Source: Carettochelys insculpta (taxonomy: Eukaryota; Chordata; Testudines; Carettochelyidae). Taken from it: a stretch of DNA of 64,000 bases. Positions 1 through 11,770 of this stretch are shown here, piece after piece. Within the stretch, counting starts at the first letter, position 1; each line of letters opens with the position of its first letter. A model generated the notes under the pieces. It saw only the letters and a program-made list of their open reading frames with translations, did no database searches and was not told where the DNA came from. The position numbers and the translations under genes were made by a program. The stretch spans positions 10,208,501 to 10,272,500 of the forward strand of contig NC_134148.1 of the NCBI RefSeq assembly GCF_033958435.1, read 5' to 3'.

Positions 1-345
1 GGGACTGGAGCATCTGACGTATGAGAGATTTCTGAGGGATTTGAGCCGTCGACTACAAGAAAGTGCGGGGTCCAAAGAGGATGGAGGCTGTTCTCTGTAG
101 TGACATAACAAAACGAGGAGCAAAGGTTTCAAATTGCAGTGGGGAAGGGCTGGGAGAATGTTTCTAAATTGGTATTAGAAAAAACTTTTTCACCAGGTGA
201 AGCACTGGAATGTGTTACCCAGGGAGGTGGTGGAACTGCCATCCCTAGAGGTTTTTAAGTCTGGCTGGGATAATATAGTTAGGGTTGGTTCTGCCTTCAG
301 CTGGGGATTGGCCTTGATGAGCTCCTGAGGCCTCTACCAACCTTA
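1..345 (+). repeat. CR1-type LINE, 3' end fragment
   Basis: The stretch resembles the 3' untranslated end common to CR1 LINEs of sauropsids. It has the block around 'ccaaagaggatgg', then 'gaaaaactttttcacc', 'gaagcactggaatg', 'cccagggaggtggtgg' and a terminal 'cctctaccaacc' block. It starts at the window edge, so its 5' extent is unknown. No RT reading frame remains. The family assignment comes from recognised pattern, not an alignment. Confidence 0.8.
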
Positions 346-1207
346 TATTTGGTAGGAGGCGATTAATGACTCTGCACACTTTTAACAGCGCAGCCCCTCA
401 CAGGCAACTTTCCAATTCCAAACTGATTTGTGACTGACCAGCAGCATTCTGGAGCTGCCACTTCCACCCAGCCATCACCCCTTGTTTTTCCACAGCGAGG
501 GCAGTTGTCAGTCTGGTGTGCTTGTACCTTGTACCTGTGCAGGGGTGACCTCCACTCAGATCTGTGCAGCTGAAAGTGCTCCAGTCACTGCTTGTCAGTC
601 CTAATATGCGTCATCCTGCAATACCAGTGCTCTGTGCTTGTTTCCTGAGCCCAATGATCTGAGAATGCCAGCAGCAATCTTGAATTATTTGTTGCTAGAT
701 CAGGGCAGGCATCACCAACTTACTCTGGTTCATAACTCATGAAATATTACAGGACCAGAAAAGAAAAAAGCACATTCAGTGCTGTGTGAAGCATAAATTA
801 CCTTTTTTAAAAGGGAAAGCTGCACTTTCTTCTGTGTTGGAGCTGTACTAAGTCAATGTTCAGTTGGGAACTTCTGAAAGAACAACTATGATGGTTTTTT
901 CAGAGCTAAGAGCCACTCCTCCTTGCACATCTCCATAAAGCTCTCAGACAGCTACTCTTCAATTTTTCTCATAAGGTTTTTTTTGTGACACTGACCTTGA
1001 CAGGACTCCTTTCCTCACCAAACCACCAGTAAGTTAGTCTGGAATCATGGCACCATAGAGCAGTTTTGTGTAATGACCAGTCCTGTGCCCACATTGAGTT
1101 GACCACCCCTTCCTTATCAATTTTCCTTACTTTAAGGAGACTGATGTCTCTTTTTGCAACCTAGAAGCAGCAGAGGAAAGAGCACTTAGCTACTATATGA
1201 TACTGCA
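346..1207. other. Non-genic stretch, nothing recognised
   Basis: No coding exon, RNA gene or clear repeat boundary is visible here. The composition is ordinary AT-rich intergenic DNA. Very old repeats could be present below what can be seen by eye. Confidence 0.4.
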
Positions 1208-1815
1208 AGCTGTTCTGCCATGCCCAGACCACCCTCTTCCCTCATTAAGCTGCTAGGGGGAAAGAAATGTGCACGGTCCCAGCAGAGCAGGGAGCCATGT
1301 GGTGCTCCAGAGGGAGAAAAGCAGAGGTTGGAGGGCGGGGTTTAAGACCACACAGTGACTGAGGACAAGGTGCATAGCCCAAGAAGCTGCTTTGCCATCC
1401 CAGCCTCCCTCCCCTTTCTGAGCTCCTACTGGGGAAAGAGAAACTTCCACTGTCCCAGCCAGGGGTTTTGGGGGGGGGGGAGGCGGGCAGGTAGAGACCA
1501 TGCAGTGACTAGGTACAGGAAGGAGAAGACAAGCTGCTTTGCCATCATGGGACCCCTTCCCTGGGCTGCTGGGGACAGAAAACTTTTGCTGTCCCAGCCA
1601 GAAGGTTGGGGGAATTTTTAGACCACACACTGACTGAGAGCTGCTCCACCACCCACGGGACCACTACCCCTACCCCCACTGCCTTTCTCAGGTTGCTGGG
1701 GAAAGGAAAACGCTCACTGGCTCAGCCTGGGGAGTGGGATCTGGTTTTAGCCCACACAGTGATAGAGAGCTGCTCCACCATGGAGGGGCTCTCCCCTCCC
1801 TCCATCTGTGCCAAA
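1208..1815. repeat. Degenerate tandem repeat, units about 110-175 bp
   Basis: About five diverged units recur, starting near 1208, 1384, 1531, 1639 and 1767. Each begins with an 'agctgctttgccat'-like block, continues with a 'ctgctggggaaag' block and 'gtcccagcc', and ends near 'accacacagtgactgag'. Unit length varies, so this is an old, eroded array. The apparent short ORFs on both strands come from its GC-rich composition. Confidence 0.6.
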
Positions 1816-2116
1816 TTACCGTAACTGGAAGTGAACTGAGTCAGGATCTAAGATCTCGGTGTAGTACGTGCTGTACAGCGGACAGTTAAAAGGTCAGATT
1901 TGTCCTTACAGGGAGTACGTCTATAAGCTTTCACAGAGAGTCAGTGACTGGATTACTTTGTGTTGTTAAACAAAGCTACAGAAAATGAATCTCCTCAATG
2001 TCTGGCCATCACTCAGGGTTTGATGTAGTGTGTTCAACAGCAGTCTCTGTCATCAATGGCCACCCATCCCTACTCCAGCTGTGACACTGGCACAGGTTCA
2101 CAGAAGATGAACACAG

Positions 2117-2229
2117 GTCTGAAGAAGTGGGTCTGTCCCACGAAAGCTCACCTTATAAACGATTTTGCTAGTCTTTAAAGTGCTACTTGACTGCTTTTTG
2201 TTTTGATAGTGTATAGACTAGCATGGCTT
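2117..2229 (+). repeat. Penelope-like 3' tail fragment
   Basis: The segment carries 'gaagaagtgggtctgtccca', then 'cgaaagctca', 'gtctttaaagtgctac' and 'tttgttttgatagtgtatag'. The same tail follows the GIY-YIG coding region of the Penelope-like copies at the far end of this window, which is why it is assigned to that family. Only the last ~110 bp are present. Confidence 0.65.
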
Positions 2230-2286
2230 CCTCTCTGTTACTATTCCTCCAAACGTGATAGCAAAATGCCTTGGCTTACCTACCAT

Positions 2287-2875
2287 AAACTGCTTTATTA
2301 GCCCCTGAATGAGAATGATTAATTGTATAAAAAAGAAAACTTGTCTTTATGATATGTTGAAGGGGTGGCGGGGGGGGCACTTTACAAGCTCCTTTCTCAC
2401 AACCAATGCTGTGAATCCACGGAGATATGGTATCATCCTTGACAATGATGAGGGTAGCCCCTGTTTGACTCATGCTATAGAAAGCAGTTTATGCCAGTCT
2501 GACAAGTTCCTGTAAGAATGAAACCGTTTACATGCTAATGTGGTTTCATTGGAATGTTATTCTAATAAATATATTCAGCCCTGCTTGGGATGTGCTTACA
2601 AGTTCACTTGCTTGCGAAGGTAGGACACATGGCCAACAGGTGTTGGTTTAATTACCTGGAAGAGCGATTAATCCAACTGACCTATAGTGTTTAAGCTTTA
2701 CAGACAAAGACATATGATTGGGGGTGGGGAGCAGCTCTTTAAGAGCAACAGACATGACTTTCATGTCTGTGGTCATAACACTGTTCATAACCCCCACCCC
2801 TTCAACATGTCATTCAAAAAAAAACTTGTCTTTAAGATTAATCATTTTCATTCAGGGGCTACTAAAGCAGTTTTT
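2287..2875. mobile_element. Inverted-repeat DNA element, about 590 bp
   Basis: Positions 2287-2378 and 2791-2875 are inverted copies of each other. Both contain 'actgcttta-tagcccctgaatga', 'atgattaat', 'aaacttgtcttta' and 'gttgaaggggtgg' in mirrored order, with scattered mismatches. This is the structure of a non-autonomous DNA transposon or its subterminal repeats. A transposase relic of PIF/Harbinger type lies just downstream (3030-3538) and could belong to the same element. No target-site duplication could be fixed by eye. Confidence 0.5.
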
Positions 2876-3029
2876 CAAAGCCTTCCTGATTAGCAGTGTT
2901 CCTTACTGTGGTTGCCTTATTGCCCTGGTGTCTGGCTTATCATTACCAGCCAGGTGATTGGCCTCTGGCCTGGTATCAGGTTTTTCCCTTTTACTTTCAA
3001 ATTAAACCAGGCTGCTACCACAAGTTGTC

Positions 3030-3538
3030 CTTGCTGAGGTCTAGCTGAGTCAGCAGGCTCCTGATTTTAAACAGCCAAATGCCTATTCTAACACCATTCT
3101 GCTCTGGCTCATAGTGTAGGTGATCTGCTCCTCCCTGTGCTCCAGGGTGTCTGTGTATTGCTTCATGAGCCAAGGGCTAACCTGGATCACCCAGAAGCAC
3201 TGTTGGCATTGCCACACCCCAATGGTGCTGGGTCTGGTCTGGGAAGAACTTGCCAGTCTACAGCATTCTAAACAGCCCCAAGTTCCTGAAGAGGCCTCTC
3301 TACTTTTGCCAGTCAGCTCACGTGGATGTTGGTGAAATGACCCCTTAACCCTAATCTTCAACCTTCTAACCCATTCGTCAATGCCTATGCCACCATGGAG
3401 CAGTACCCGGCTGGTTTTTGTACATTGTGGCACAGTTGTGTGTGTTGCCAAAGTAAGCAGAGGCATGGCACTTACTACCCCACTACAGTTAGGGCAACCA
3501 CCCCCCCCACCCCGGCCAATCATGACAAAGCTGTCCAC
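3030..3538 (-). pseudogene. PIF/Harbinger-like transposase relic
   Basis: The minus-strand reading 3538 to 3083 ends with the motif PWLMKQYT, then REEQ and SRMVLE, followed by a stop and then AFGCLK in the same frame. In PIF/Harbinger nucleases the matching stretch reads like a proline-tryptophan-leucine-methionine block followed by an 'ENAFG.LK' block, so the stop replaces a conserved Asn. No complete catalytic DDE set can be seen, and the N-terminal part is not convincing. This is a dead DNA-transposon gene. Assignment is by motif recognition only. Confidence 0.5.
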
Positions 3539-3620
3539 ATGTCACTTTCCTAGCAGAATGGTACTGGCTACCCAGCTCACAGCAGCTGCCCCTGCCCTGT
3601 AGATTTGTTCACACTGAACT

Positions 3621-5106
3621 GATGAGAGGCTACAAGATTCCACAGCAGGCTTGCTACATATTTCTGAGCTGTTAGAGCCGGTTGTATTTTTTTTTTTTTT
3701 TGTATTGCAGTGCACCAGGGGGGTGGGGAGGGGGAAGCAAGTTGCAAAGTTCCCTGAAAGTGGCCTTGTGCATGTGGCAGTTTTGTGGGCCCACCAGGCT
3801 GACTATGGTTCATGGCACCATACCCAGGGCTTTGTGTAGAAGGCTGAGCGTGCAGCCAGCAACTGCCTGTTCCTCTTCTCTGGTGTACACTAGTATAGAG
3901 CCATAGCCGCCTGGGAGGCTGCAATGCTCTCATGGCACTTTAGAGCCAGCACATTAGTTTTAAGCTGCATGGACTCCATGCTAGCCTTGCAATAGTGTTT
4001 GCAAGAGTATGTTAAAAAAAGGGCACAAAAACAGTTCTTGCTGTTGCATTCCAAAAGGTGTGATGGACACTATAGGCTGCTGCTGGTGTACACCCATGAC
4101 ATATTTTTGCCTTATCTCACACAGACAGGGATAGAACCCCATACTGCAACAGGGAAGCCACAACTGTGGGCGAGGAGCCCACAGCCCATTGCTGACAGTC
4201 ATACCTGGTAATTTGATTGGGGGCAGAGCCCATGCTGTTGCCATGTTGTCTGTGTGGATGTGCACTTTAGCCTTGGGTGCTGGCCAACACATTTGAACTG
4301 ATTTCCTAGTGCAGCCATACCCTTGGACAGGGCTGGAGCACTAGAGCTGAGGACCTGAGTGCAACCTTGTCACGTGCCAAGGAGTTTGCGGCTCCTGCTG
4401 GGCCATGCAGCCAGCATGCTGGCCAAGCTTTTATACCAAAAGCTCCACAACTGTTTTACAGAGCTTAGTGGGAGAGTGGGCTGCTACATCACCCACCGGG
4501 GGATCCCTAGCAAACACTGGCCTGTACCAGAGCTGTTACACTCTGCCTGACATGAACACTGGCGGCTAGGGCTCTGGCTGAGCTGCCCTTTCCCGAGAGC
4601 ACGACTGTGGCTAAAGGCTAACATGAGCCAGGAGCATAGCAAGGCAGAGTGCTGCTGTTACTTCACACACACACAGTAGGCCCAACCTTGCCAGTACAGC
4701 AATACAAATGGAAATAATAGGGAGGGTGGGTGGGGAATTCTTACAAGGAGGTGCACATAAGACCACATTCAATATGCTGGGCAGAAAAGCTGTTCATAGC
4801 CTTTAAAAAAGAAAAATCACTACACCAGCCTAGTTTTCTCATTGTGTCACTCATTTGCCAGACGATACATGTGTTTTTTTTTTGTCACACGGTTTTTGGA
4901 CATCAGTATCACTTTGAAATGGCACATGCCTGAATTTGAGGGTATGAGGAGAGGAGGAAGTAACCGCTCTTCATGCTAACCCATTCTATACTGCAACTGT
5001 CACAGTTCAGTCTTACTGTGCTCAGTTGAAGCTAGTGATTGGTTAGCTGATAAAGCAAAGCCGCCCCCTGCCCCCCCCCCCGGTCCCCAAACTTGAAAGC
5101 ATAGTG
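3621..5106. other. Non-genic stretch, possible further Harbinger-derived sequence
   Basis: No supported gene is seen. The region is moderately GC-rich with many short chance reading frames on both strands and a T run at 3689-3701. It may continue the decayed DNA transposon at 3030-3538, but no motif confirms this. Confidence 0.3.
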
Positions 5107-5125
5107 ACCGGATAACATTTCCAAG

Positions 5126-5290
5126 TGGAACAAGAAGTCGTGTGGCACCTTATAGCCTAACAGATATTTTCGAGCATAAGCATTCATAGGTAAAGACCCA
5201 CGTCCTCCATCCCACAAAAGCTCACCACCTAATAAATTATTTTGTTAGTCTTTCAAGCGCTCATGGACTGCTGTTTTTTTTTTGCTCCAA
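5126..5290. repeat. Composite of tail-type repeats
   Basis: The left part has 'gtggcaccttatag', 'ctaacagatattttcgagca' and 'aaagaccca', a minus-oriented copy of the tail also found at 50000. The right part, from about 5208, reads 'cccacaaaagctcaccacc' and 'taataaattattttgttagt', a plus-oriented Penelope-like tail. The piece therefore looks like an inverted fusion of two tail families. Confidence 0.5.
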
Positions 5291-5899
5291 AATATGTTAG
5301 GTGCCACAGAACTTCCTGTTCTCGAAGATATACTTGTGGGCAATCCAACCTTCACTTTGTGAGTGAGACGTCTGGCTTTGTAGGAAAAGAACTGATGAAG
5401 CATTAAACTTACTTACCCCTGCTTATCAGAAGCATCACGTTCTTAGGCAGTGGGGTGGCAAGCGAAGAGTTGAGGCAGCTAGGGCCAGAGATGTGTTTTA
5501 TGGCTTTCATCTAGCACACGAGATTTACTGACACATTTTTTGAAGTGTCTGTTGTCTTAAGTAAGCGCTCTCTAGTATTGCTGTGTTCCTAGATACATTT
5601 AATTGAAGTATCCTAAAGGTGCTGAGGTAATGTGACACAGGAGGAAATGTGAAGGCTTTAAAGGGCCACCGCTGTGTGGTGGTCTTTGGGAAGGTTACAT
5701 GTATCAAAATGTATAGAAACCTGACAAGAGAGAGAGACAGACACAAAAAACATGGTAACAAAACCACATACTACCATGCTTTACCAGTTTTATTGTAACA
5801 GTCTTTTGGGCAATTTAGACAGATTCTACTATTGCTGTGGAATGTTTTCCAAAAAAGGAGTGCACAGGCATGTGTTGCAATTAACTTACTGTGTATCAG

Positions 5900-6045
5900 T
5901 CTCAGAGGCATAACCACCTTAGTCTGAAGCTTCACAAATAAGCAGCATCCAACAGCACCTTGCTGAGTAACACGTTTATTAGGTCATGAGCTTTGGTTTT
6001 ACTAATAAAGTACCACTTGACTGCTTATTGTTGTAGATCAGTGAC
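5900..6045. repeat. Diverged Penelope-like tail fragment
   Basis: Weak but ordered matches to the tail family occur: 'gtttattaggtcatgagctt', then 'ataaagtaccacttgactgc' and 'ttattgttgtaga'. The copy is much more decayed than those at 46500 or 63800. Confidence 0.4.
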
Positions 6046-6491
6046 ATCTCAGTTGGACAGCTGTTTATACACGTGTGTGTTAATGTTAAACTTACATTTA
6101 TATTTACACTAAAATAAACTCAAGCTTAAATTGCCCACGTGCATTATGTACTCATGAGAGAAAATGGGTGTGGGGGGAACTACTTGAGTAGTACATGCTA
6201 TCTGCTGTGTAGGCCCAGTAATTTTAACAATAATGAAGTTGCAGCCTCATTAAACCCATAGCAAAAAGGTCTCCCTTCTCTGTGGCATAGCCAAATGATA
6301 TACCACTGACTTCCCTATGAGCATCAGCATTAGCTAGTCAGGATTCACTATCTCCTTTGTGCCAGCACAGTGAATTTTCCAGTATGACAGGCAAGGATAC
6401 CTGACCATCACCATTAAGGTAAAATCCTCACCTGAGTGAACCATGATTATTTATGAAATGCAGTAAATATTTTAGAAACAAAATTAACGTG

Positions 6492-6514
6492 TACACACAC
6501 ACACACACACACAC
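6492..6514. repeat. (CA)n microsatellite
   Basis: An uninterrupted CA run of about eleven units lies just beyond the FBXL22 stop codon and abuts the candidate polyadenylation signal. Confidence 0.9.
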
Positions 6515-6520
6515 TTTATT
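6515..6520 (-). terminator. Candidate FBXL22 polyadenylation signal
   Basis: On the minus strand this reads AATAAA, 71 bp after the FBXL22 stop codon. It is the first canonical signal downstream, and a GT-rich stretch (complement of the CA repeat) follows, as expected of a cleavage region. Use of the site is inferred. Confidence 0.45.
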
Positions 6521-6590
6521 GCAACCAGAGGAACCTCGAAGTCTCCTCCTAGATTCACTCCATGTGTTGATTGTCTGCAATTGGTCCCTT

Positions 6591-6936
6591 TCAACGCAGC
6601 ACCGATCTTCTCCCTGCTTTTTCAAGCATCGATTTTTCCCCTGGTTTGTGGTCCGGAATCATGGCTGCACTTCTCTCTGCTTTCACCATTACTGAAGGAC
6701 ATTTTTGCTGGACTGTCTCCAGACCAGCCTGAGTTATATTCCGGCAGAAATCCACCTGGAGGGTGTGTAAAGAACTCCCCCAGAGGGCGACAGCTTCTAG
6801 AGTCTGGTCAGTGATTTGCACACAGTTCTCCAGTTTGAGCGTCTTGAGGTTTGGGCAGCTCTTGAGAAGTAATAGCAGGTAATCATCAGTAACATGGCCA
6901 CACCCAGAAAGGGTCAGGGACAGCAAGTTTGGGCAC
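6591..6936 (-). CDS. FBXL22: FBXL22 coding exon 2 (leucine-rich repeats)
   Basis: The exon encodes about 115 residues beginning [15 protein letters not shown]. The acceptor is at 6937-6938 on the minus strand. The reading frame is open to the stop at 6591. Confidence 0.92.
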
Positions 6937-9900
6937 CTGAAAAGTCATTGTATGTGAGACAGAACAATAAAGTGTAGAAGATGCAAACGCTGTTCCCAAA
7001 ATCAAAGTTCTGAAAAGCAATGCAAAGTAAGCTCCTCTTCCAGCAACGGTTTGGGAGTCAAGACAGTTTGGTTATAAACCCTGACTCGACTACTGCCTTG
7101 CTGGCCACCTTACCCATTCTTTTCCTTAACCCATCTAGTCAGATCACATCATCTCACCCTGCTGGTAGTGCTCTGGCACATAAAGAATTTGGAACAAGGT
7201 CCTGGGTTTGATGGATATCTTTTCTAAGAGCTTTTGTTGATCAGGAATAAATATAGAGTGGTAAGTTGGGGGCTAACTTAACTCATGGGCTTTGATCAAA
7301 ATTGCCTGGCTTTACTTAATATGTATGCACCAGTTATTCCTCCAATAGCTGCACTATTGAGCCCCTTGCAAATATTACCTTCCCCCAAGGGGAGGGAAGG
7401 ACCACATAAGAAAGAGCTTAACCACTCTCCTAATAGGCTCTGTCTAGACTAGAAGCATCTGTCAACAGAACTTACCATTGACTCAGAAATCTCAGCAGAA
7501 CCTCTGTCCACAGATGGCTGCTACACACCATTTGCTCTGTCAACAGAGAACTGCCAGACTGCACTGCCCTCTGGTGACGGAAAGCGGAATGGCACCTCTG
7601 CAAATGGCTGCCCGGCAACCAGAAGTCCTCTCTGTGGACAGGAGTGTCTACACTGCCCTTCTGTTGACAGAACACTCCCATGTAGATACAGCAATAAGCT
7701 TCGTTTAAATCCTGTCTAGAGGCATATGCAGACCCTTATGATGACAGTTGTACAAAATGCAAACCAGAAAGTTGGTGTCATTTTTCTTGTTTCCCTTCTT
7801 CTAGCTCAAGAGTGACGTACTAAAAATGTGGTAGCTCTGGATAAGAAGTTGATGGGAGATGTGGCCTCTTTGCAGAGTTAAAATCATGTTAGATCAAAAA
7901 TCACATCTGCTTCCTTGGCAAGCTGTTTTAAATTACTATTTGAATTAAATCAGAGATGACACTCGTGTACGAATCTCATTGTAGAAATGCTTAACGCTGC
8001 TTTATTGGCAAGTGATTGCTCTTTTTTTTTTTTTTTTTGCAGGGGGAGGGATTGGATTTGCCTTCTAGAATGGGAATAGGCTGCCTATACTCAATTAGTC
8101 AAAGTTTTATGGCTTCAGCCTGGAAAGTTATAGGATAGCAGCTCAGTAAAGGGGAACTGGCCATTAACTGTAGGTCAAAATAAATTTAGCTTGTGTCTTC
8201 AATCTTGATCATATTTGCTGATTCCAGGAATCCCCCATCATGCCTGTCTGCTGCACTGTGGTGAGGAGGAAACAAAGCATGATCATGTTAGTGGTGAGAT
8301 GGTTCCTTGGGAAGTGCATTTTCCTTTGGTGTTTGCCTGTGAGAAGGAAGCAGGAAAGGAGTCTTGAGGAAAGTGTGAGTGCCTCATGCCACTAAGTACC
8401 TGCCCACGCAGTCTTTACAGATGAAGTCAATGACACACACACCTCTCATTTGTTTGAATTCAAATTATTCATCAGCAGAGGTAAAGTACATGACAGGTTG
8501 GACTTCCCAATTCAGTATGTTTTCCACTGTATGCCTAAGTTTTTGTACTAACATAAGTGCATTGCAAAAGTTATAAGCAGTAAGGAGAGGGAAGCACAAG
8601 TTTGTGGCTTTGGCAGCTGTAGAGGCTACAATAATTAGCACTGAAATAACCATCCAGTTCCTATGTTTCAGACTTAACTCCTGGACATAAGTGGTGTAAA
8701 GCTGTTTTAGGCATGGTTAAAAACATTTTATATACGCACCCCTCATAAAATGAAATCTTAGAATATGGCATAAAATTCTGCAGCCTGAGTGGATACTGCA
8801 GGTGTCTCTGGAACTGAAGAATATACATCTACACCCTTTCCTTTCTCAATTATTTTGCTAATAAATATCTAATTAACTGGAAACTTTTCTTTAAAAGACC
8901 TTCTAGCACAGTCATTTTTGCAGCCTTTGATGCAAAAGGGTTGAAGCATTTGCAACTCTGCTTGCCTCTGCAGAGAGAGGAAAAAGCAATCCAAGTCTGT
9001 ATCTTCATCCAGTTGATTCTTAGGTTTCCCGCAGATCTGACCATCTCCTGCACCTCAGCCATGGCCTACAGGTGTTATGTAAAATACAAATTGAAAGCCA
9101 GTGCAAGCCAAAAGGCTGCAAATACTGAAGTATCTCTAGCTCTTGCACTGCATACCTGGAACTGCAGGTGGTAGAAATCTTAATCTTTAACTGCGAATCT
9201 AATCTACCAGCAGCAGCAATTTCCTGTTGCGGAATTGCACAAGAAATGGCTGTGCCTCTGTGTTTGCTGCAAACTTTTGTTAGCACACTTGAAGAGCTGA
9301 TGCTGGAGTTGGTTTTCACAAGGTCTGTTTTTCTTCATTGTACTGTCTCCCTGTCTGTATAACCCCAAACTAATTTACATAAAGCTGAGACATTTGTCAA
9401 TCAATCACTGAACCTCAGCTGAGACAACATGGGGCTTAACAAAGAGTTAGGCTGTTAACTTAGAATAAAATCTAAACCTTAAATCTATCTTCTCTTCACA
9501 TACACGTCTGCCTCTCATGTGAGGAAAAGTGGAATATGAAGCTATCAATTTGTTTTGGGAGAGGCCAGTTTTACTCAAAGAATCTCCCTCTCTTGGCAAT
9601 TTAATCTCCTGTTCCATTTCTGAAGACAGTTTTTCTCTTGCACAGAATAGCACTATTAAGTAGTTCCTTAGTCACCTTTTTTAGCATGCAATATCATTAA
9701 TTCTGGAACAAGCACTTGTCAAGCAAGAGTGAGCTGAGGAAAGCCCAGTAAAATTGAACAGAAGGATGCACCACCTTTTTCCTAAAATAATGATGCTCCC
9801 AAGCCAGTGTTTCAGTGTTCTACATTGTGCTCCAGAAAGAATATGTAACCAGGTAAAAGCTTCAATACGTTCAATTTAAAGAGCTCAGACTTTAGATGAA

Positions 9901-10259
9901 AAACTTCATACCCCAAGAACATACCTGTTGCAAACTTGTATTAAAAAATCACTGACAGCATTTTCATGCTTGCGACAGATGTCTTTCTGGAATGTGCTTT
10001 TCATCCAGTCCTCAATGTTACACACCTTGACTCTGCTTGAATGCCAGCAGATTGACAGATACCTCAAAGATGATCCCAATAGAAAATTCTTCTTCTTTAG
10101 TTCCACAGGAGACTGGAAATTCAGCACAGGCCAAAGTAACGGATCCTGAAACACTTTTAGCAATTTGTGACACGTCTGGGCTAAATTCTTTCTACTGGTT
10201 TTGTCCAGGAAAGAAAATAGGTGCAAAAGGCACTCCCAATTAAGCTGGGTTATGTGCAT
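6591..10259 (-). CDS. FBXL22: F-box and leucine-rich repeat protein 22 (two coding exons)
   Basis: This is the substrate-recognition subunit of an SCF ubiquitin ligase. In other vertebrates FBXL22 is heart- and muscle-enriched and acts at the sarcomere. Exon 1 (9925-10259) starts at ATG 10259 and encodes the F-box in residues 3 to about 48 ([16 protein letters not shown] onward) plus a conserved [17 protein letters not shown] block. It ends AG before a GTATGT donor. Exon 2 (6591-6936) follows a pyrimidine-rich TTTTCAG acceptor and completes an Arg codon (AG|G). It encodes leucine-rich repeats ([30 protein letters not shown]) and ends [12 protein letters not shown]... before the stop. The joined product is 226 residues, with no frameshift or stop. 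Its place downstream of USP3 on the same strand matches mammalian gene order. The 5' UTR and promoter above 10259 could not be defined. Confidence 0.93.
6937..9924 (-). other. FBXL22 intron
   Basis: The single coding intron is about 3 kb. It holds a likely MITE (7445-7700), a T run at 8022-8038 and no other supported gene. The short reading frames here have no recognisable motif. Confidence 0.8.
7445..7700. mobile_element. Terminal-inverted-repeat MITE, likely
   Basis: The ends carry mirrored blocks: 'ctgtcaacagaa' near 7458 and 'ttctgttgacagaa' near 7660, flanked by 'tctaga' and 'tctaca'-type bases. The element at 35521-35789 uses the same 'gttgacaga' and 'gtctaca' words and may be related. 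Precise ends were not found. Confidence 0.45.
9925..10259 (-). CDS. FBXL22: FBXL22 coding exon 1 (F-box)
   Basis: The exon starts at the only Met that precedes the conserved ITQLN F-box start and ends at a GTATGT donor (9919-9924). It encodes 111 full codons plus two bases. Confidence 0.92.
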
Positions 10260-11290
10260 AGCTTGTGCAGAGTTGTGCTCTTAGGAAAGAGGACAGTATA
10301 TTCCAGCAGAGACGATCAATGGCAGCACTGCAGGGGCCTGACAATCCCCACTGGGCTGTTGAACATATATGGTTGTGGAATGGTGTTTATTTTTGGCCAA
10401 CAACTGATGCAGGAGTTAAAAAAGGAAGTGGCTCAGTGTCCCACATGCATCAGGCTGTTGTTCCATTTCTTGTCCAGGATAATGGAATTGCCAAGCAGAA
10501 AAGTAACAACTGAGTTAAATCAATGTTCCCTTAAAAGGAATTATGTTTCTTGTAATCAATCCTGATATTTAGATTTGAGGCATTTCATAAGAAATCCCTT
10601 GTAGCCACAGCTGCAGAGGAAAAGCTGTGCAAGCCTCTGTCTTCAGTGAAAACTCTGTTATTCTCAACACTAGTGTTTTAGCCTTCTTAGAACTAACCCT
10701 GACTATTCTAGGGTCTGTTTCGAGTTGGGTAGAGAACCTTTTTTTAGGTCATGGGCTACTGACCCACAAAAGAAAAAAATCAGTCAGGGAGTCACATGCA
10801 AATGAGAAGCAAAACATAACGCCCACCAAAATCTGAAATAAGAGATATTCACTGCACTACCCTCAAGCTACACCCAGAGCCACCAAGAGGAGCCATTTTT
10901 TTCCCCCAGTTTGGTAAAAACCTCATTAGTTCAAGAGCTGCACTCAGTTTGAATACAAGACACTCCTTAATAAATAATGTCAAACCATACCTTGTAACCT
11001 GCATTTTAAGGGTAGCCTGCACAAGCGTGCGCTCGCGCACACACACACACAAATGGTTTGTACTGTGATACAACTTCACTGCAGGACATTCACAAACTTT
11101 TTTTCATGTGCTATTTCCTCACACTTCACATGTTTATTTGTACTACTGTCTTCCTGACTTTCACTTCCCTTCTTTCTGGAGGATGCTAGGGGGAATTATT
11201 CAGTGTTTCAAGATCACATATTGTTTGCTATTAAGATATGAGTTGTTCATTTCTGAGCTTTAACTTTAAAGTCTCCATATATGATTTTCT
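10260..11290. other. FBXL22 upstream region
   Basis: This contains the presumed 5' UTR and promoter of FBXL22, but no CpG island, TATA box or splice site could be assigned. A stretch at about 10720-10815 ('aggtcatgggctactgaccc', 'cacatgcaaatgag') resembles an hAT-derived repeat. An alternating purine-pyrimidine tract lies at 11024-11051. Confidence 0.4.
11024..11051. repeat. Alternating GC/CA tract
   Basis: Twenty-eight bases alternate purine and pyrimidine almost without break (gcgtgcgctcgcgcacacac and on). Such tracts can adopt Z-DNA, and this one lies about 770 bp upstream of the FBXL22 start. Confidence 0.7.
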
Positions 11291-11770
11291 CTAAGGAAAA
11301 CTTCCATCTCGGCAGAACCTTCCTGCCTTTGACAGAAAGATGATGTCCAAGAGGGCACCCTGGGCCAGCCCCAACTCAGAGCAGAAATGGTGGCACATCT
11401 TGTTCTGCCTGGGGGCAAAGAGGCCTATTTGGCAAAGATTGTGGAGGCCACTTACCAGTGAAGCAGCCACTCCTGATAAAGAACAACTCCCTGCAGAGGT
11501 AATCCAGTGGGTGATTATGATTCCCAGAAGGTGAGCTGCCTCCAGGTAGACATGGCTGATATAAAAAGTCCCCAGGGAGGAGTGCCTCCTGAGATAGCCT
11601 GGCAAAACGAGCTCCCACTTGTTTATGTAAAACATTGACGCTGTACTGTCTGTTAGGTCTTGCATCACTTTGCCCACCACATGAGGAAGGAAAGCCCTGA
11701 AAATTAGATGCACTGTTCTGAGCTTCTTGATATGCAGCTGAGCTTTAGTTTGTTAGCAGTCAAGGAGAGC
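11291..11770 (-). pseudogene. Old DIRS RNase H / connector fragment
   Basis: The minus-strand translation contains FRAFLPHVVGKV, then STASMFYINK, YLEAAHLLG and, further on, GLFAPRQNKMCHHFCS and GALLDIIFL. These match, in order, the RNase H ([10 protein letters not shown]), the SYLPG block and the QIDLFATQ-N connector of the DIRS copies at 14391-31545. The fragment is far more diverged, with frame changes, so it is an older insertion. Its flanks and ends were not recognised. Confidence 0.75.

Noticed and set aside
8379..9362. Short open frames in the FBXL22 intron
   Set aside because: All are under 100 codons, lack motifs and overlap each other on both strands. No splice-supported exon was found.
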